Source of the DNA: Polytrichum commune | Taxonomy: Eukaryota > Streptophyta > Polytrichopsida > Polytrichales > Polytrichaceae | Reading direction: 5' to 3' | Length of the DNA stretch: 64,000 bases | Assembly: GCA_950295325.1 (NCBI GenBank) | Contig: OX485808.1 | Span: forward strand, 22,276,527 to 22,340,526 | Shown here: one piece after another, positions 12,481 through 25,200 of the stretch | Layout of the letters: each line of letters starts with the position of its first letter | How positions within the stretch are numbered: position 1 is the first letter of the stretch | Position numbers and translations under genes: made by a program | Notes under the pieces: generated by a model | The model's input: only the letters and a program-made list of their open reading frames with translations | The model's database searches: none | What the model was told of the DNA's origin: nothing

Positions 12481-15268
12481 ATTTTTTTTTCTTACCTTTT
12501 ATTCATCTACCTCCAACTCATGGCACACACCAGGACATGTGTTGGCATGGAGGTGGTGTCCGTCCATTCTCATTGCGCCCAACCCACTTTGGCTCTGATG
12601 TACCTTGGGAGGGAGAGGCTTGGGGCACATAGGGAGATTGTCTTTTACCAATGTCTGACCCGCTTTGGTCCTCGATGTATTGTAAGCCAGGTTGATCCAT
12701 AACATGATGAGTCGGATATTTGTATTGCATCTCAATTAGTCTCTAAACCCCAACAATTGTTAATATTGAGAATCGATGAATGTATTTGCAGATGTGGATG
12801 AATTTAACAATATTTGTAATATCAAGAGAGTTGGCAACCATTGACCACATTCTCCAATGTGGCACAAAGCTCAAACATAAATTCATCAAATAAATGTTAT
12901 TAATATACGCTCAACGAGAAACATGATATCCAAAAATGAGATAGTAAAATCCTAGTAATATGTATGTTCATGAGTCCTTATTCTGGAGTTCATGCTAGCT
13001 CATTCAAAACTGGTGTCTTTTCAACATGGTCCATGTGACACGAGCCACCTACAACCCATAAAAAATAAGCATGTTTTGTGTCAAACTCACAAATCGATCG
13101 TGTAGACATCAAATTTGATGTTTTTGACATGTCCTAGTTGAGGATGTGACAAGTAGGTTGTATAAAAAAGACTTCCTTTTCCTACTACCCCCTTCACACC
13201 TACTAACATAATCCACTATAATTTTGGTCAATGTAAATTATCATAGCCCCTGTTGTTTCTGAACCCACATTAATAAGTGTGAAAGATGTAGTGCCATCAC
13301 AAAGTCATGCATTGTTTGTCTTCATCAACACGTAACTTCAAAGACATGTTTAAGTTAACAAAAATTGTGTCTATGGTGGGGTTTCAACTTCCATTGGTTG
13401 TTGTGAGAATCTAGGTGACCAATATTTTTCATCCACGAATCTTTGGTCCAAGGGGCACCAAAGAAAGTTAAAAAATGCTCTCTTTCCTAAGAGCCATTTA
13501 CACTATAAAGTGGTTGTGGTTGTGGTTAATCACCCCAATCAACCACAACCACAAAAAATTATATTAATAAATCAATTATGCACATTGGTCTTTCGGGAAT
13601 CCTTGGTGTGCTTGATGGTGGGGTTGGTCTTTCAACCCCTTAATCCCCAAGATGAAATCTCTCCAAAAGTACCTCAACAAGCACTGGACTAGTTCTAGAA
13701 TTTTGGTAGCTCAATCTTTGAGTCTTATATTATATTTAACTGCACGGATTAGTGGGACCTGTAGTAGTTATTGTATAGTTAACATTTCAACCATTCATGT
13801 GTTTGTGAGTAGGATATTATAATGGAAACATTACAAGTGGTGGGGGGGAGGCGATGGTGAGAGTGCTTATTGGAAGAAATGGATGACTAGATGAACGAAG
13901 TTTGGAATAAAACCTTTGGATGAAGGTCTCGGGGAGTTCACTAGACATGTATATATGTATACACGTGCGTGACAAGGGTATTTATTCAAGGGGTATTTAA
14001 TTATCCATCCTTCATTTTTTGTACCGTATTATTATATAATTTGCTAATTTCTTGTTTTTAAAATGACCCTATAATTACTTTTAAATTTGATGAAGCTCTA
14101 ATTTTAAGCTAGGTATGTTCATTATAATTATTTGATTTTTCTCCAAAGGGTTTAAGAGCATTCAAAGTACTAAGTCACCAAAATCCAATGCACATCAAGG
14201 TTTTACATTAAGAGTGTTCATAAAGAGTTTCAAACAACAAAATCAGCCCAGGTTCCTCAATCAAGTTACACGCACAATTAAACACAATGGTATTGAGTGT
14301 CAAAAAAAAAACAATTAAAACACCAACAACAAAGCAAGCAAAAATAGGGTCCATGCAATAATGTAGAAGGGTATAGAGTTAATACTACAACATCTTGCTT
14401 GAAGCAGACAAACACAAGACCAACCAAAACTCCTAGTTTTTCATCCAAAATCTTCCCGCCTCTGAACACAAAGGACACCCTATTTCAAAAAAACCTAGGA
14501 TCCTTAAATCCTACGGTATATTTTTACAAATATTTTAAAAATATGCGTTATTTGTATCAAGCCTATATTATTTATAATACATTTTTTATCATACATACTC
14601 ACCTATATTACTTCTAAGAAAATTCTAAGTTTTTTCTTTTGTGAATATAAGTTACCCTATATTTTCCCGCACGTTGTTTTCTAATATTATCACAGTGAAC
14701 TCCCCGAGATGAAGGTTTATAGAAATATGTGTTTTGCTACCTTTAAAGTTTTGGACATAAACACCATGTAGTTTTTTGAATGGTGTAGCTTTGCATTCTT
14801 GTCCATGATGGCCACAAACGTCCATGATTAGCGGATGACCACGACGACCATGCACATATTTGAACTATCCCAATGGTGAGTGTGTTGAAATGGTGGAAAT
14901 CAAAATCATTGCAAGATTCAAAACGAATTGGCTTAAATGAGAGTTTATAATCGCATTCCAATTATTTGTGTAGGTCAATCTCAAAGCTTGCCTCAAAGGC
15001 AATAATGTTACCTTTCAAAAAACAAAAAAACAAAAAAAAAAGTTTTTCATTGACTCTAAATGGAATGATTGTGAGTATGTTGGATTGATCTACTAAATTC
15101 CACAAAATTCCACATTATGCTTGACTTTGAATTTTCTTATGGACTTGGTGAGACCTTCCTCTTGTCCAAAAAGAAAAACAAACGTGATCACTATTGGCTT
15201 GTTGGAAATTTAAGGGTTGAATCGTAATATATCATTGGTTAGATCTTGGGCTTGAGAGGAGAGAGAGA
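12481..15268. other. Intergenic DNA with a perfect 14-bp hairpin
   Basis: No gene recognised. At 13514-13527 and 13541-13554 two 14-bp arms (TTGTGGTTGTGGTT / AACCACAACCACAA) form a perfect hairpin with a 13-nt loop. A short stretch at 12520-12700 is GC-richer than its surroundings but has no recognisable protein. Confidence 0.55.
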
Positions 15269-15372
15269 GAAGAAGAAATGTTGGCCTTAGTAGGATTAGG
15301 GTGATTGAAATGCATGTTCGACCCACCCTTGGTATTACGTCCACTGGACATAATATCAGTGGTGCATGACTG
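15269..15372 (+). mobile_element. Short non-coding element, related to insertion at 21475
   Basis: It aligns along its whole length with the 105-bp insertion at 21475-21579. Shared blocks are a GAAGAA start, TGATTGAAATGC, a B-box-like GTTCGACCC (15316-15324), CCACCCTTG, the near-palindrome ATTACGTCCA-C-TGGACATAAT, and ATCAGTGGTGCA near the end. TGGCCTTAGTAGG upstream resembles a tRNA A box with one extra base. A tRNA-derived SINE fragment is the likeliest identity. No duplication of target sequence is clear for this copy. Confidence 0.5.
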
Positions 15373-15739
15373 CTAACCCCTCTCAGGGTGGGCATTATAA
15401 TGACCAGGGTGATCAAAGCGACCATGGGAATTGAGTAATTGGATGAACTTTGTAGTGGTGGGGTTAGTGTGGTTGTGATGTTGTAGGGGTATATGTTCAT
15501 TTTTCTTTGTGAGGTGGCTGCCGAGTCATAAGACTTCTCAGTGGTTCATTGTAGCATCACATGTTTAGTAGTCCGGGTTTGATCCTTGATGGCCTTGTAC
15601 GAGCATCGTATTGTGATGTGAGTGACTTCGCAAGAAAGTTGTAATTTATAGCCACCAGCCCCTACCGTAAGTTGTGACAGTTCCTTAGCCAATGTTGGCA
15701 TTTATTCTTTTGTAATCCTAATTATTTATTGGTTGGTGG

Positions 15740-17150
15740 ATATTTGGGATTTGCTATGGTAGTTGTGTGTCTATTGGTAGTGGTTCATTGTTTTCTATCC
15801 TCCTTTTATGTAGAATTATGGACATAGCATGTTATATGGCGATGACATTGATTGCCTCAAATATGTATTTGTTGTTTAACTTATGGATTTTGAATGTTGT
15901 TTCAAAATTTGTCCATAGATGGAATGTGTGTGGCTGCCCTAGCACATGTTGTGATGATTATTAGTGGATCCACTTTCCAGCCTATGTTGATAACATTGTC
16001 TAGTAGTGGTTTATATTTTTATATTTTTCGGATCATAGTTCCATCTAGTAATCCATCGTTAAAGTACGTAAATTCAATGAATTGTATTGTTAGGTTATCA
16101 TTAGGTTCGGTTGGTGGTGGGGATTGATACGGTAGTCCTTTCACGCATAGAAGGTATGGTTTGAATATGGCATTGCAGTGGCATCTTTGTTGGCCACATG
16201 TGCAAGGTAATAGCCATGAAAGGACAATATTTTATGGGGGGTCATTATTGAATGTGCTTGCATTCATGGGAACATAGCACCTTGATTTTTTTGATGCCAC
16301 TATACATTTTCTTGATTCCCATACTGCTTTATTATGTATTTTGGTTCGGAGGGCATGTATGTGGTGTTGTTTGCACTTTAGAAGTACATGTAGCGACGTA
16401 TCAGGGTCTGGGGAGTTACATATGGGGCATGTGATTGATGAAAAAACTTCCCTACCAAAGAACAATTGTTTCCAGGCATTCCCCAAGTATTGACCGTGTC
16501 TCAATTTTAGAAGACATATTTTTTGAGAGTTAGTTATGTTTTTGTTTGTCCAAAATTTATTTGCTAGCTCATTATCTATTTTTCCATTGGCTATCCATTT
16601 ATCTATGTTGGGATATAGTATAGGGATCAATTCTAGATTTATAGTCTTATCGTATTTTGTGAGATGTTTTTCTAGGAATCTAATCAGTCCTTTGTCGGGA
16701 GTTATTCCCATTGATGGCCATTCATCTCTTTGGTAATAGTACGGTGTTGAGTGGGGCAAATTCATGTGGTTGTGAGGCATTGGAGTGATCTTTTGATGTG
16801 CCTTCTTTAGCAAGTGTGTTCAACTTGGCTTCCTCTTTTCCTTTGATGTTTGCATGTGCTCTTACTTTGTATAGTGTTATGGATTGAGTTCTTTGTACAA
16901 GGAAGTTAACTATTTCTTCTAGGATGGTTTTATCGGGGTAGTTGTTGTGTAGTGTGGGATGTTTTATTTGGATTATGATCACATATAGACCATTAAGGCA
17001 ATCTGTGAAGTTATGTGCAGGTTCATTTAGGAATTCTTTATTTATTATTGTGAGGGTGTGGTGAATGACCATTAATTATGCTCTTGAGAGGAGACTAGAG
17101 TGATTCATATCTTTATTGGCTTTGGATTGTAATGTTAAAATGGCCGTCTC
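15740..17150 (-). pseudogene. LINE ORF2 remnant: RNase H domain plus C-terminal region
   Basis: The upstream reading frame (17072 down to about 16760) holds an RNase H domain: FTDC with a catalytic-type Asp, IIIQIKHP, then KVRAHANIKGKEEA and LAKEG. The usual Asp of the ADxLAKEG motif reads as Leu-Asn here, and a stop lies where an ELL-like Glu motif would be. A frameshift near 16760 moves coding to a second frame (to 16232). That frame has the LINE C-terminal region with CPICNSPDP...HVLLKCK, a Cys/His zinc-knuckle-like motif. Coding-like traces with stops continue to about 15765 (FEAINVIAI-stop-HAMSIILHKRRIEN). The endonuclease and RT core are missing, so this is a 5'-truncated, dead copy. 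Confidence 0.75.
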
Positions 17151-17461
17151 CTCAACTTTCTCCGAGGACCTTGACCTTAAAGTTCTCTACGTAGTGATGC
17201 CACATAAGCGTGAACAACCATTCCAAAGGCGGTTAACCCCACAAAATAACTCATGAGTTCTCATTCCCAAACAACGTGAAAAAGATTCCCAAAGACACGG
17301 CTGCCAAAAAACCTTCCAAAGATGCCTCGAAAAGGGAGGGCTCACTAAACAAATGTGACAAAAAATAGGGAACGTGGGTTTTGGCCACTTGGATGGTCAT
17401 GCTTGCCTAGGAGAGGAAAAGGGAGGAAGGAGGAGGGGCACTTTGGGAAAGTGGAGTCTTA

Positions 17462-17610
17462 GGGCCGCTTCACACTATGGCCGTCCAAGTCGAGAGGCTG
17501 TGGGATTGAGTGGCCAAACTTTGTTGAGAGTCCAAAGAAATGGGTTGAAAATACACAACCAATAAAATATAGTAAGTGGAGCCTTTGGCCAGGCATAGTG
17601 TGAAGCCTCC
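17462..17610. mobile_element. Small MITE-like element, family B
   Basis: The left end GGGCCGCTTCACACTATGGCC is mirrored by GGCATAGTGTGAAGCCTCC on the right. It is about 149 bp and non-coding. Its ends are of the same general type as those of the larger element beginning 16 bp downstream, but its interior differs. Confidence 0.5.
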
Positions 17611-17626
17611 AAAGGCCAAGCCCTAA

Positions 17627-18126
17627 GGGCCACTTCACAAACAAGATTGAGAGCCCGTGACCATTACACTTGAAGCACTCTCATTGGTGGAAAAGGTGGA
17701 GCCAGTTCCAAGTTCGCTTCACACTACGCTTGAGGGACCAACGGAGTAAGTGAATGCAAGATGGATGTAGAGTCTACATGGATTCCTACATGGCATCGAA
17801 TGGATCATGTTTCATGGTCACTTGGACTATTTTCAAAAACCATCTCTTGGAGGTAGGCCTAACACAAAACCGGGAGACCATGGCACTCCGAACGCTCACA
17901 ACCGTTGGTCTATTTTATTTTATCATGCGCGAGGACCCACATCAATAGACATCCATTGAAATAGCATTTGGTTGAGGGCCCGGTCACATATGACTTCACA
18001 CTACACTTGAGGATCCGTGACCACACAACATGATTTTGGAGGTGTGTTGGGACGGCATTTGGACACTTTCTTTTGGGCTCTCACAATTTCACAGTCACGG
18101 CTCTTGGCTCATGTGTGAAGTGGCCC
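17627..18126. mobile_element. MITE-like element, family C, copy 1
   Basis: It is bounded by GGGCCACTTCACA and TGTGAAGTGGCCCT, a near-perfect inverted pair, and is about 500 bp long. The interior (for example 'ggatcatgtttc', 'accatggc', 'gtgttgggacgg') is repeated at 59068-59564, and its right-hand 120 bp again at about 60000-60117. It has no coding capacity for a transposase, so any movement must have been non-autonomous. Confidence 0.7.
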
Positions 18127-18137
18127 TAAGCAAGGAG

Positions 18138-18422
18138 TAAATTTGAAGGGCTATTACCCTTATTTTGGGGTCCAGCCCTTCACTTTCCCTTCAAAATATT
18201 TTGCAACCCTTCAAAAAGGAAGGGTTAATTTTCTATAAACCCTTCAAAATGAACGGCAAAAAAAAAAGTAACCCTTCAAAAAAAAAGTAAACATGATAAT
18301 GTGCACTTTCAACAAAAACTTCAATACATACATGAAGGGCAATTTTTGAGGTAACCCTTCATTTTGAAAGGGAAAATTTTGAGTTACCCTTCCCTATGAA
18401 ATACAAGCAACCCTTCAAATTT
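18138..18422. mobile_element. Inverted-repeat element rich in AACCCTTCAAA
   Basis: The outer ends AAATTTGAAGGG and CCCTTCAAATTT are perfect 12-bp inverted repeats. Between them the motif AACCCTTCA, or its complement TGAAGGGTT, recurs about eight times in both orientations with A-rich spacers. No ORF. Its mechanism of spread is unknown; it is called mobile only because of its terminal inverted repeats. Confidence 0.45.
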
Positions 18423-18429
18423 ATGCCCT

Positions 18430-20704
18430 GGCCCTAAGTCCAAACCCAAAGGAGCATCCCACTTTATTCCTTGCTCAAAACAACCCCTCCAATCTAATGG
18501 CTAAGATCTTGTCAATGATTGAAAATTTTAATGAAAAAAAACCGACGGCCTCTCGACCATAGTTTATGTTTCCATTCCCTTCTGACCCAAACTTCCTTTA
18601 AGAGTCTGTCACCTTCTTCAAAAAATAAGCATTTTAAATTGCGATGGCCTTTGGACTCTGGCCATAGTGTGCAGGGTCAAGAGGCCACACTCTTGGTTTC
18701 TTGCAATACGATTGGTGAAAACCGACGGCCTCTCAACCTTCGGCCATAGTGTAAAGTGGCCCTTAGCCTAATAAGTTGGCCAAGCACGCAAAAATTTGCC
18801 AACAAGACATCCCAAAAACCAACCGAATCTTTGACATGTGGCACCGAATCAAGTTTTAGGGCACATATTATGGCAAACGGTGGCACAAAATAAAATAGTA
18901 CATGATGACGTGGCAGATACACCAATGCGGCGCAGCTTTCCAGCTGTTGAGCCACCTAAGGCAGAGGGAAGCTTACACCAACACATTAACCCCCTCCTTT
19001 CTAAGCACCGTTCTCCTCAAAATTGGCCTCAAATCGTTGTTTCTAATAGAGATATTTTAGGGCTGAATTTGTAGGTGTCTTTGAGCATCCAAGCATACGG
19101 ATATGATATCAGCCTTTGTATGAGCTATTCAAAAACATATCAACTGTCCACGTCACAATGTGACTGAGAAACTAGTACATATGTGAAGGTATAATAAGCA
19201 GGGTAGGTGATTGAAAAAAAGCTTTTAATCCTACTAACATCGCCAAACGAATGACGGGATGAGACCCAATTGGGATGAACCATTTTTTGCATAAAGTTCC
19301 AACTAATTTGTGACCCTTCGAGGCTTGAATTTTTTTTAAAAATCTTTGCATTAAATGTGATTTTTTGAGAGCCCTTGCAATGTGTAGCACTTTGTTTTAC
19401 ATCCAATCTTACATAATGTTTTCTTTAAGTAACTTCAAAAACTCCAATTAGCAATCCCAACGGTAGATATTTGAAACATAAATAAACTAAATCCTTGTAA
19501 ATTTTCATAGCTTTTCAAGTACATATGAGTGAGTGTTGGTTTCCTATATGACGCATTTCCTAATGTATCATGAGTTTTAGTTCAAATCCAATGAAATTTG
19601 GGGCGTTGGATGCAAAATTAAATTTGTTAAGTCTGAAAGAAATTTCACCTCCATCTAAAAAAAAAAAATCAAAGGTCTCATTCAAAAGAAAAACCATCAA
19701 ACTTTGGTCATTTTGGGTCTCGTAGGGATTTAGGGCTTAAGATATTCCACGTGCTTATGGCTATGTGGTTGATGTATAAAAACATTCATATTAGCCTTTG
19801 GGCTATACATATATATAAAGAAAGAAAAAGCATTTTTAGCCTCAATTGAAAATTTGATGAATATTCAAAGCCAAAATTGCTAGGTTCCTCAAACCAGTCC
19901 CAAGATCCCACCCCATTCAGTTGCAAAACCGTCACCTTGCATCTTGGGTATTGGCCCCCTTGCATCCCATGCATTGATCCCCTTCGTGCCTAGAATCGAC
20001 CTTCTTTGAGCTTTGTGGGTGAATAGAATGGCCAGAATATGCACCAACAAGCCACCCTAAACCCACCTTAAACCCACCTGAGACAGAGTGGAGCCCATTA
20101 CATGAAGACAATCGAGGCTGGTATGAGGTGGCACCAGTAATGGCACCAAAAACCGTCACTCTATGGGCCTCTGCACTCCTACACTGCGGTGAACAATTCA
20201 AAGAGGAGAGTTTTGACAATTGGGAGGCATTTATAGGTGTTGGTTTTGGGGTGGGGTGTTGATTTTAGCACCATGCACCTCAAGTGTAAGATAGGTGGCC
20301 CCAACTATGAGCAGTTCCAACTCCATGGCCAATCTTGGCGATTGGATCAATTTAGGAATAGTCTCATTTGATTAGTTATTGTTAACCATGAAGATTGTTA
20401 GTCTAAGTTTTCAAACCAAACACAAAATGTCAAAATTATAAGAGGTCAAAGTGAAGAGAAAATAAACGTTGGTGTTCAAGCATTGGCATGAATATGAATC
20501 CGGTTCACCAAAGTGAAGATTATGTGTCTCTTTAATTAATCACACGTGAGCTCATACTAATATTGTTCATTTATAAAGTTGATCTCTTTATGATTAAATA
20601 GATTTCATTGAATGGAACAATACTTTAGCATGTACACTCTAACCTCCATAATATCATACCTATGGCAACCAAAGTGCACGTGATATTCATGAGGTGTGTA
20701 GTGT
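18430..20704. other. Intergenic DNA with MITE fragments
   Basis: Fragments with MITE-type ends occur, for example GGCCATAGTGTAAAGTGGCCC near 18744-18764 and the phrase 'accgacggcctctc' at about 18541 and 18721. No gene was recognised; the ORFs around 19140-19406 and 19930-20220 lack coding character. Confidence 0.55.
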
Positions 20705-21680
20705 AAACCCCTAATGTCCTATGTGATCATAATATGGTCATGAGCAATTCTCTTTGACCCCTTTTGACAGTGGTTTGGATTGTTTCTTAATTGTTTTAAT
20801 TACTCCTCTTGTTCATGTTCAAGTTTGCCATGTTATGCCACGTGGATAATTTTGATTAAACAACATTAGCTATTTTTGGATTAATCCAAATACAAGAGTG
20901 TGCTCTCGACTGGTTTACAATGAAACTAGTCCACCAACCAAAACTTGACATTTGTCAACTCCGTGGTTTAGAGACAACATATCCTAAACATGTTTATTTC
21001 TTGGTTGATCCCTATGTGCAAGCGATTGCCAATTGATTTGAGAATTTGCATGACACTTATCAAATGCAGCAAATTCTAAACATCTATCATTGGAATTTTT
21101 AGTTGGACATGTGTTGGTGGGTGTAAATCCACGTGGAAGGTGTGCATTTGTGACACTGCTGCCTCAAATTGCAAAACCTCCCCAAAAAAACAAAAAACAA
21201 TGGTTTCAAGATTTGTGAGTTGATTCGGGTAGGTACATTGCTATTTTTTTCTAAAAAATGATAGAGGTTACATTTGGTCATTTGGAGTGATTTGAGTGAC
21301 GGTTCAATTAAAAAAACCAACCCTAATATAACTTCTAAAATGTTGCCCCTCAAAACCACTATCGACATCCCTCTTATAATCTCCTACATAATAGAACTTT
21401 GTCGTTTAAAATTTGAACTGTGAGTAGTTATCTCTAACATTAAAGCATATGTACAGTTGGATTTGTTCAAAAAAGAGAAGAAACGCTGACCCCTAATGGG
21501 ATCAGCATGATTGAAATGCCCGTTCAACCCACCCTTGATATTATGTCCATTGGACATAATATCAGTGGTGCAGGACTACTTGTTCAAAAAACTTTAGATC
21601 GTTAGCTACTATCATGAAATTGAAGTCACATTTTATAGGTAGATTTGAGAGAAATTGGGCATAGGAGTGGTAATCAAAGT
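20705..21680. repeat. Dispersed long repeat, copy 1 (second copy at 30987)
   Basis: This stretch aligns with 30987-31815 over most of its length. Shared blocks include CCCCTAATGTCCTATG, 'gtgtgctctc', TTTTTAGTTGGACATGTG, 'ggttcaat', 'aaaccaaccctaata' and 'aggtagatttga'. It has no coding frame and is interrupted by a younger 105-bp insertion (21475-21579). The family identity is unknown; it may be part of a decayed retroelement or a non-autonomous DNA element. Confidence 0.65.
21475..21579 (+). mobile_element. 105-bp insertion with 12-bp target-site duplication
   Basis: The insertion is flanked on both sides by TTGTTCAAAAAA (21463-21474 and 21580-21591). The second copy of the host repeat at 31.7 kb has a single ATTTGTCAAAAAAT at this place, which is the empty site. 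Inside are a B-box-like GTTCAACCC and the palindrome ATTATGTCCA-T-TGGACATAAT (21540-21560). A 12-bp duplication and a tRNA-like box suggest a short SINE mobilised by LINE machinery. There is no poly-A tail unless the A-run of the duplication serves as one. Confidence 0.65.
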
Positions 21681-24570
21681 CCACATTGGTTAGAACATCT
21701 TTAAAATCATGTATGGCACACAATCACTTAATTGGGTCATTGCCTAACCTTGTAAATTAGCACTCCCAGTATCATCCATACACTTCTATTGCAAGCTCTT
21801 CATGTGGTACTGGCCAAGAAGGAAGCATTGCACATAGAATAGAATAGCAATCGCAACGTAAAATGACAAATTGTTGCAACAACTGCATCATTGGAAAACA
21901 CCTGTTGCTGATTACTTGTTGTATATTAAAACATGATCAAAACACGATTGCACCAAGCTATCAGTGCATGCTATAATGTTTGGCTGAGCAATCTTCATGA
22001 AATGCTCAATGTTGACATAGTCTAGAATGTTTTCGTGGCATACCTTGGAGTGTTCACCTACGGCTGTAGCATCGTTGTAAAGTTGTATCTCCATTCGAAT
22101 CTTGTGCAAATGGAGTCACTAAGTTAATCCAGATTCAATCGAGCTTTTTAGTGCTAGTGGTTTAAGACCTGATCTGCAAGATGTCGTGCTGGGATTTTGT
22201 TATGGTTTATTTCAAGAAATGGTTCTAATCTTTCTTAGGCTTTTGATCATAGAATCAACCATCTCGGTGCTCGTTGTTTAGGATTCATTGTCATCTGTAT
22301 GCAAGTAACAATTGGTCTACAGATACCTATTGAATTTTTTTTGGTTGTTGTACGAAGTTTCTTTCAATCATACCCAATCCTCATGGAATTCACTGACAAT
22401 CACTGACACATGTGCAAATTGCCAAATGGGCGTTTATTGCAGTTTTAAAATACACAGACATGGTATTGTAAAGTGTGTTTATTGATACAACCAATCTTGT
22501 CATTTTCATTTTCGTCAAGAACATTGCGAAAGGTAGAACTGTTTGTACCAATTTAACATGAAACCAGCACAAGAGTCGAGTAGGTGTTGGTCAATTATGA
22601 ATTTTCATCAAACCCCAACGCGTAGCATCATTCAACTGAGAGCCTATTCACCTTAACAAATTGAAGACAAATCTATCTTCTTTTTAAGGTTGGGTGAAGT
22701 ATTCAATCTGTATCTATAGGTGTTGTCTTTCACCAAGCAAACGCTCAAGAAATTAAAAAACCCAAAGAAATTCTTGATTGATTTGGTTTTTCGAGGTGAT
22801 GTGCCACAACATGATCTCCCATGAAACGCACCAATTCTACTGCATTTCACATTCAAGAGGCCCTTCAAGTATGAAACTACTTGCACGTGGGAGGGCCTTG
22901 GATTGGTGAATCCCCGTGTTATAAATAAACTTTTGACACTGCATTTCATATGCGAGCGGTGTGGTACACAATGATTTAAAAAATGTAGCATTATGAGACG
23001 TGGCTCCTCAATGGTCGACATGACCCACTGTCCCCACTGTCAAATTCCACTTCATTGCACAACTTTTTTGGTGTATGCTAAGTTACAACTCCGTAGTTAG
23101 ATTGTTCATGAGGTTTGCTGCCCACATTGGATGGACACCATTAAGTTCCACTTAGGACTGCTTACAACAACACACATTGGATTTACAACAAAATGCTTAG
23201 AACATGTGTCTCCATCTTTTGAGTACAAGCACATTGTGTGTGCATTACATTCCCCGCCTACTTTGAAGTAGGAAGTAAACCACCTTGGAAACCATCCATT
23301 CCATTATGTAGTGATGAATGGGTTAATTTTACGGGAGTGCTTAGAAGCACATGCGTTCCTATTGTTTTATAACACAATATGCATGACATTCAAATGTTTT
23401 AGTACACCTCCCTGCCACATGATTGCAACACTACAAGAAACACTTGATCATCCTACCATAGATTGAAAATAGTAGTAGTGGAGATGTGAGATATCAATAA
23501 ACACATGTAATTGTTTAATTTGGGATGTTCTCAACATTGTTGGAAAAACTGTGAGGACTCATATTTGGGAGGCATGTGGGAGCAAGGAATAATTCTAAAG
23601 ATGGTAGGAGTGTTTAAGGAACTTGATGTGTGTGTGTACGGAGAATTGAATGATAATTGACATCAACTTAACCCTTTAAACGTTTGAGAGGCCCAAAGTG
23701 GACCTCTCCATGCACAATAACATATATTTGAGCTTCATGCTTTCATTTTAACCCTTAACTTTATGAGAACCTTGCTTTGGGCTTATGAATGACTTTTTGA
23801 AGGCAAATTTATCCAAAAGGAAGGTGCTAAGAAGGTCACTATAGGTATAGTTGTGTTCCTCATGACATTTTCTTGCCAATGGTGATGATCCCATTCTAAT
23901 TTTAAAAGATGGTTGTTCACAAGAACTTTTTAAAGTCAAGAATGAAATAACATTTTCCTTTGTTGATGACATTTCTATATATAGTAACATTGTATTATTT
24001 TGATTGAAAATTGCCAATTTTCTACAGACTCTTTTTCATACCTCAAAGGAAAATTAAGGGTTATGCTAATTGTAAAAAGCAACCTATCTAAAATGAACTT
24101 GTCTATTCTTTGAATACACCTTTTGAATCAGTTAAATATGTTGATGTTATACAATATTTAAGTTCAAATACACAAAGTGGGTGCCCTTGAATTCTAATAC
24201 AGACGAATTATATTCATACATGCAAATTATAAGCAACTTATAAAATATGATTTCTAAACTTGGTGAGGCTTGTATAACTTCGGTATATGGCTGTGTATTT
24301 GATAATTCAGGTCATCTTACAGTGTAGCACAAAACATGTTAATTCTGTGAATTAGACTTCAGTGTCAATGATGAACTTGTCTGCCAAAAAATTACGAAAA
24401 GAATGTAGTGTTGGGAAGCTGTAGAAAGGGTTCACATGATCATCAAGACATTAAATTCAAATTTGCAGGCTTGACATGCTGTCCTACACTGTAAAGATGA
24501 CGTGTACTGTTAACTTAATGTCATCAAATTCTTAATATCATTCTTCCGTAGTTGTAAATGCAAAAGTGAG
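21681..24570. other. Intergenic DNA without a recognisable gene
   Basis: AT-rich sequence with scattered stops in all frames. The longest frame (22653-23021, minus) has no recognisable motif and no homologue known to me. No repeats with clear ends were seen. Confidence 0.55.
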
Positions 24571-25200
24571 GATAGCTGATGAAGTGGGAAAGTCGATGCT
24601 CCTTTGACTTACATCATCCTCACTACGTCCTTTTAAGGTTACTTCTGCGGCGAAGAGATCCACTTCATCAACTCCAGACAAACTGACATTCAATCCTCTC
24701 TTGAGATTTTGTTCAGTGCTGCAATTCTAACTCCTAGACTCAGTATCAGCATTTTGATACAGCATGTGCCTCTCAATGTAATAAATCCAGCTGCTGTCAC
24801 CGAAATGAGGTTCCTATGTGAGGGATCACCCAACCCATAATGACAAGTAGAAATGTCCTGTGTACATTTGGAAAAAAGAACACAAAATGCTTACCTTCTC
24901 TGAGAAACCCCCATTTAGGGAAATCCTCTCTTGATATTTTCTTCGAAGTCTGCTATCTTAGATGTGATCCCAAGTCCTGGACTCAGCATCAGCATTTTGA
25001 TACAACACGTGTCTCTCAATATAATGATCCAGCTGCTGTAACTGCATCTAAATAGGATTGGAATGGGATCTCTAGGACTCTATGCAGAAAGGAGATGATT
25101 CTAAGGGACAACCTAACTCATAACGACATGTAAAAAACCAAGGGGGAATCTCCTCTACATTCGGAAGACATCAGAGTTTCTCTGAGAAATCCCATTTGGA
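24571..25200. repeat. Two-copy tandem duplication downstream of the transporter
   Basis: About 24610-24880 and 24885-25160 are diverged copies of one unit. Shared blocks include 'aatcctctcttga', 'gactcag', 'atcagcattttgatac', 'gtctctcaat', 'gatccagctgctg' and 'gacaagtag/gacatgtaa'. No ORF spans them. They lie beyond the decayed transporter 3'-end copies and probably arose by the same local duplication process. Confidence 0.55.

Noticed and set aside
22653-23021. 122-residue minus frame
   Set aside because: No recognisable motif, low-complexity Lys/Phe end, AT-rich context; consistent with chance.
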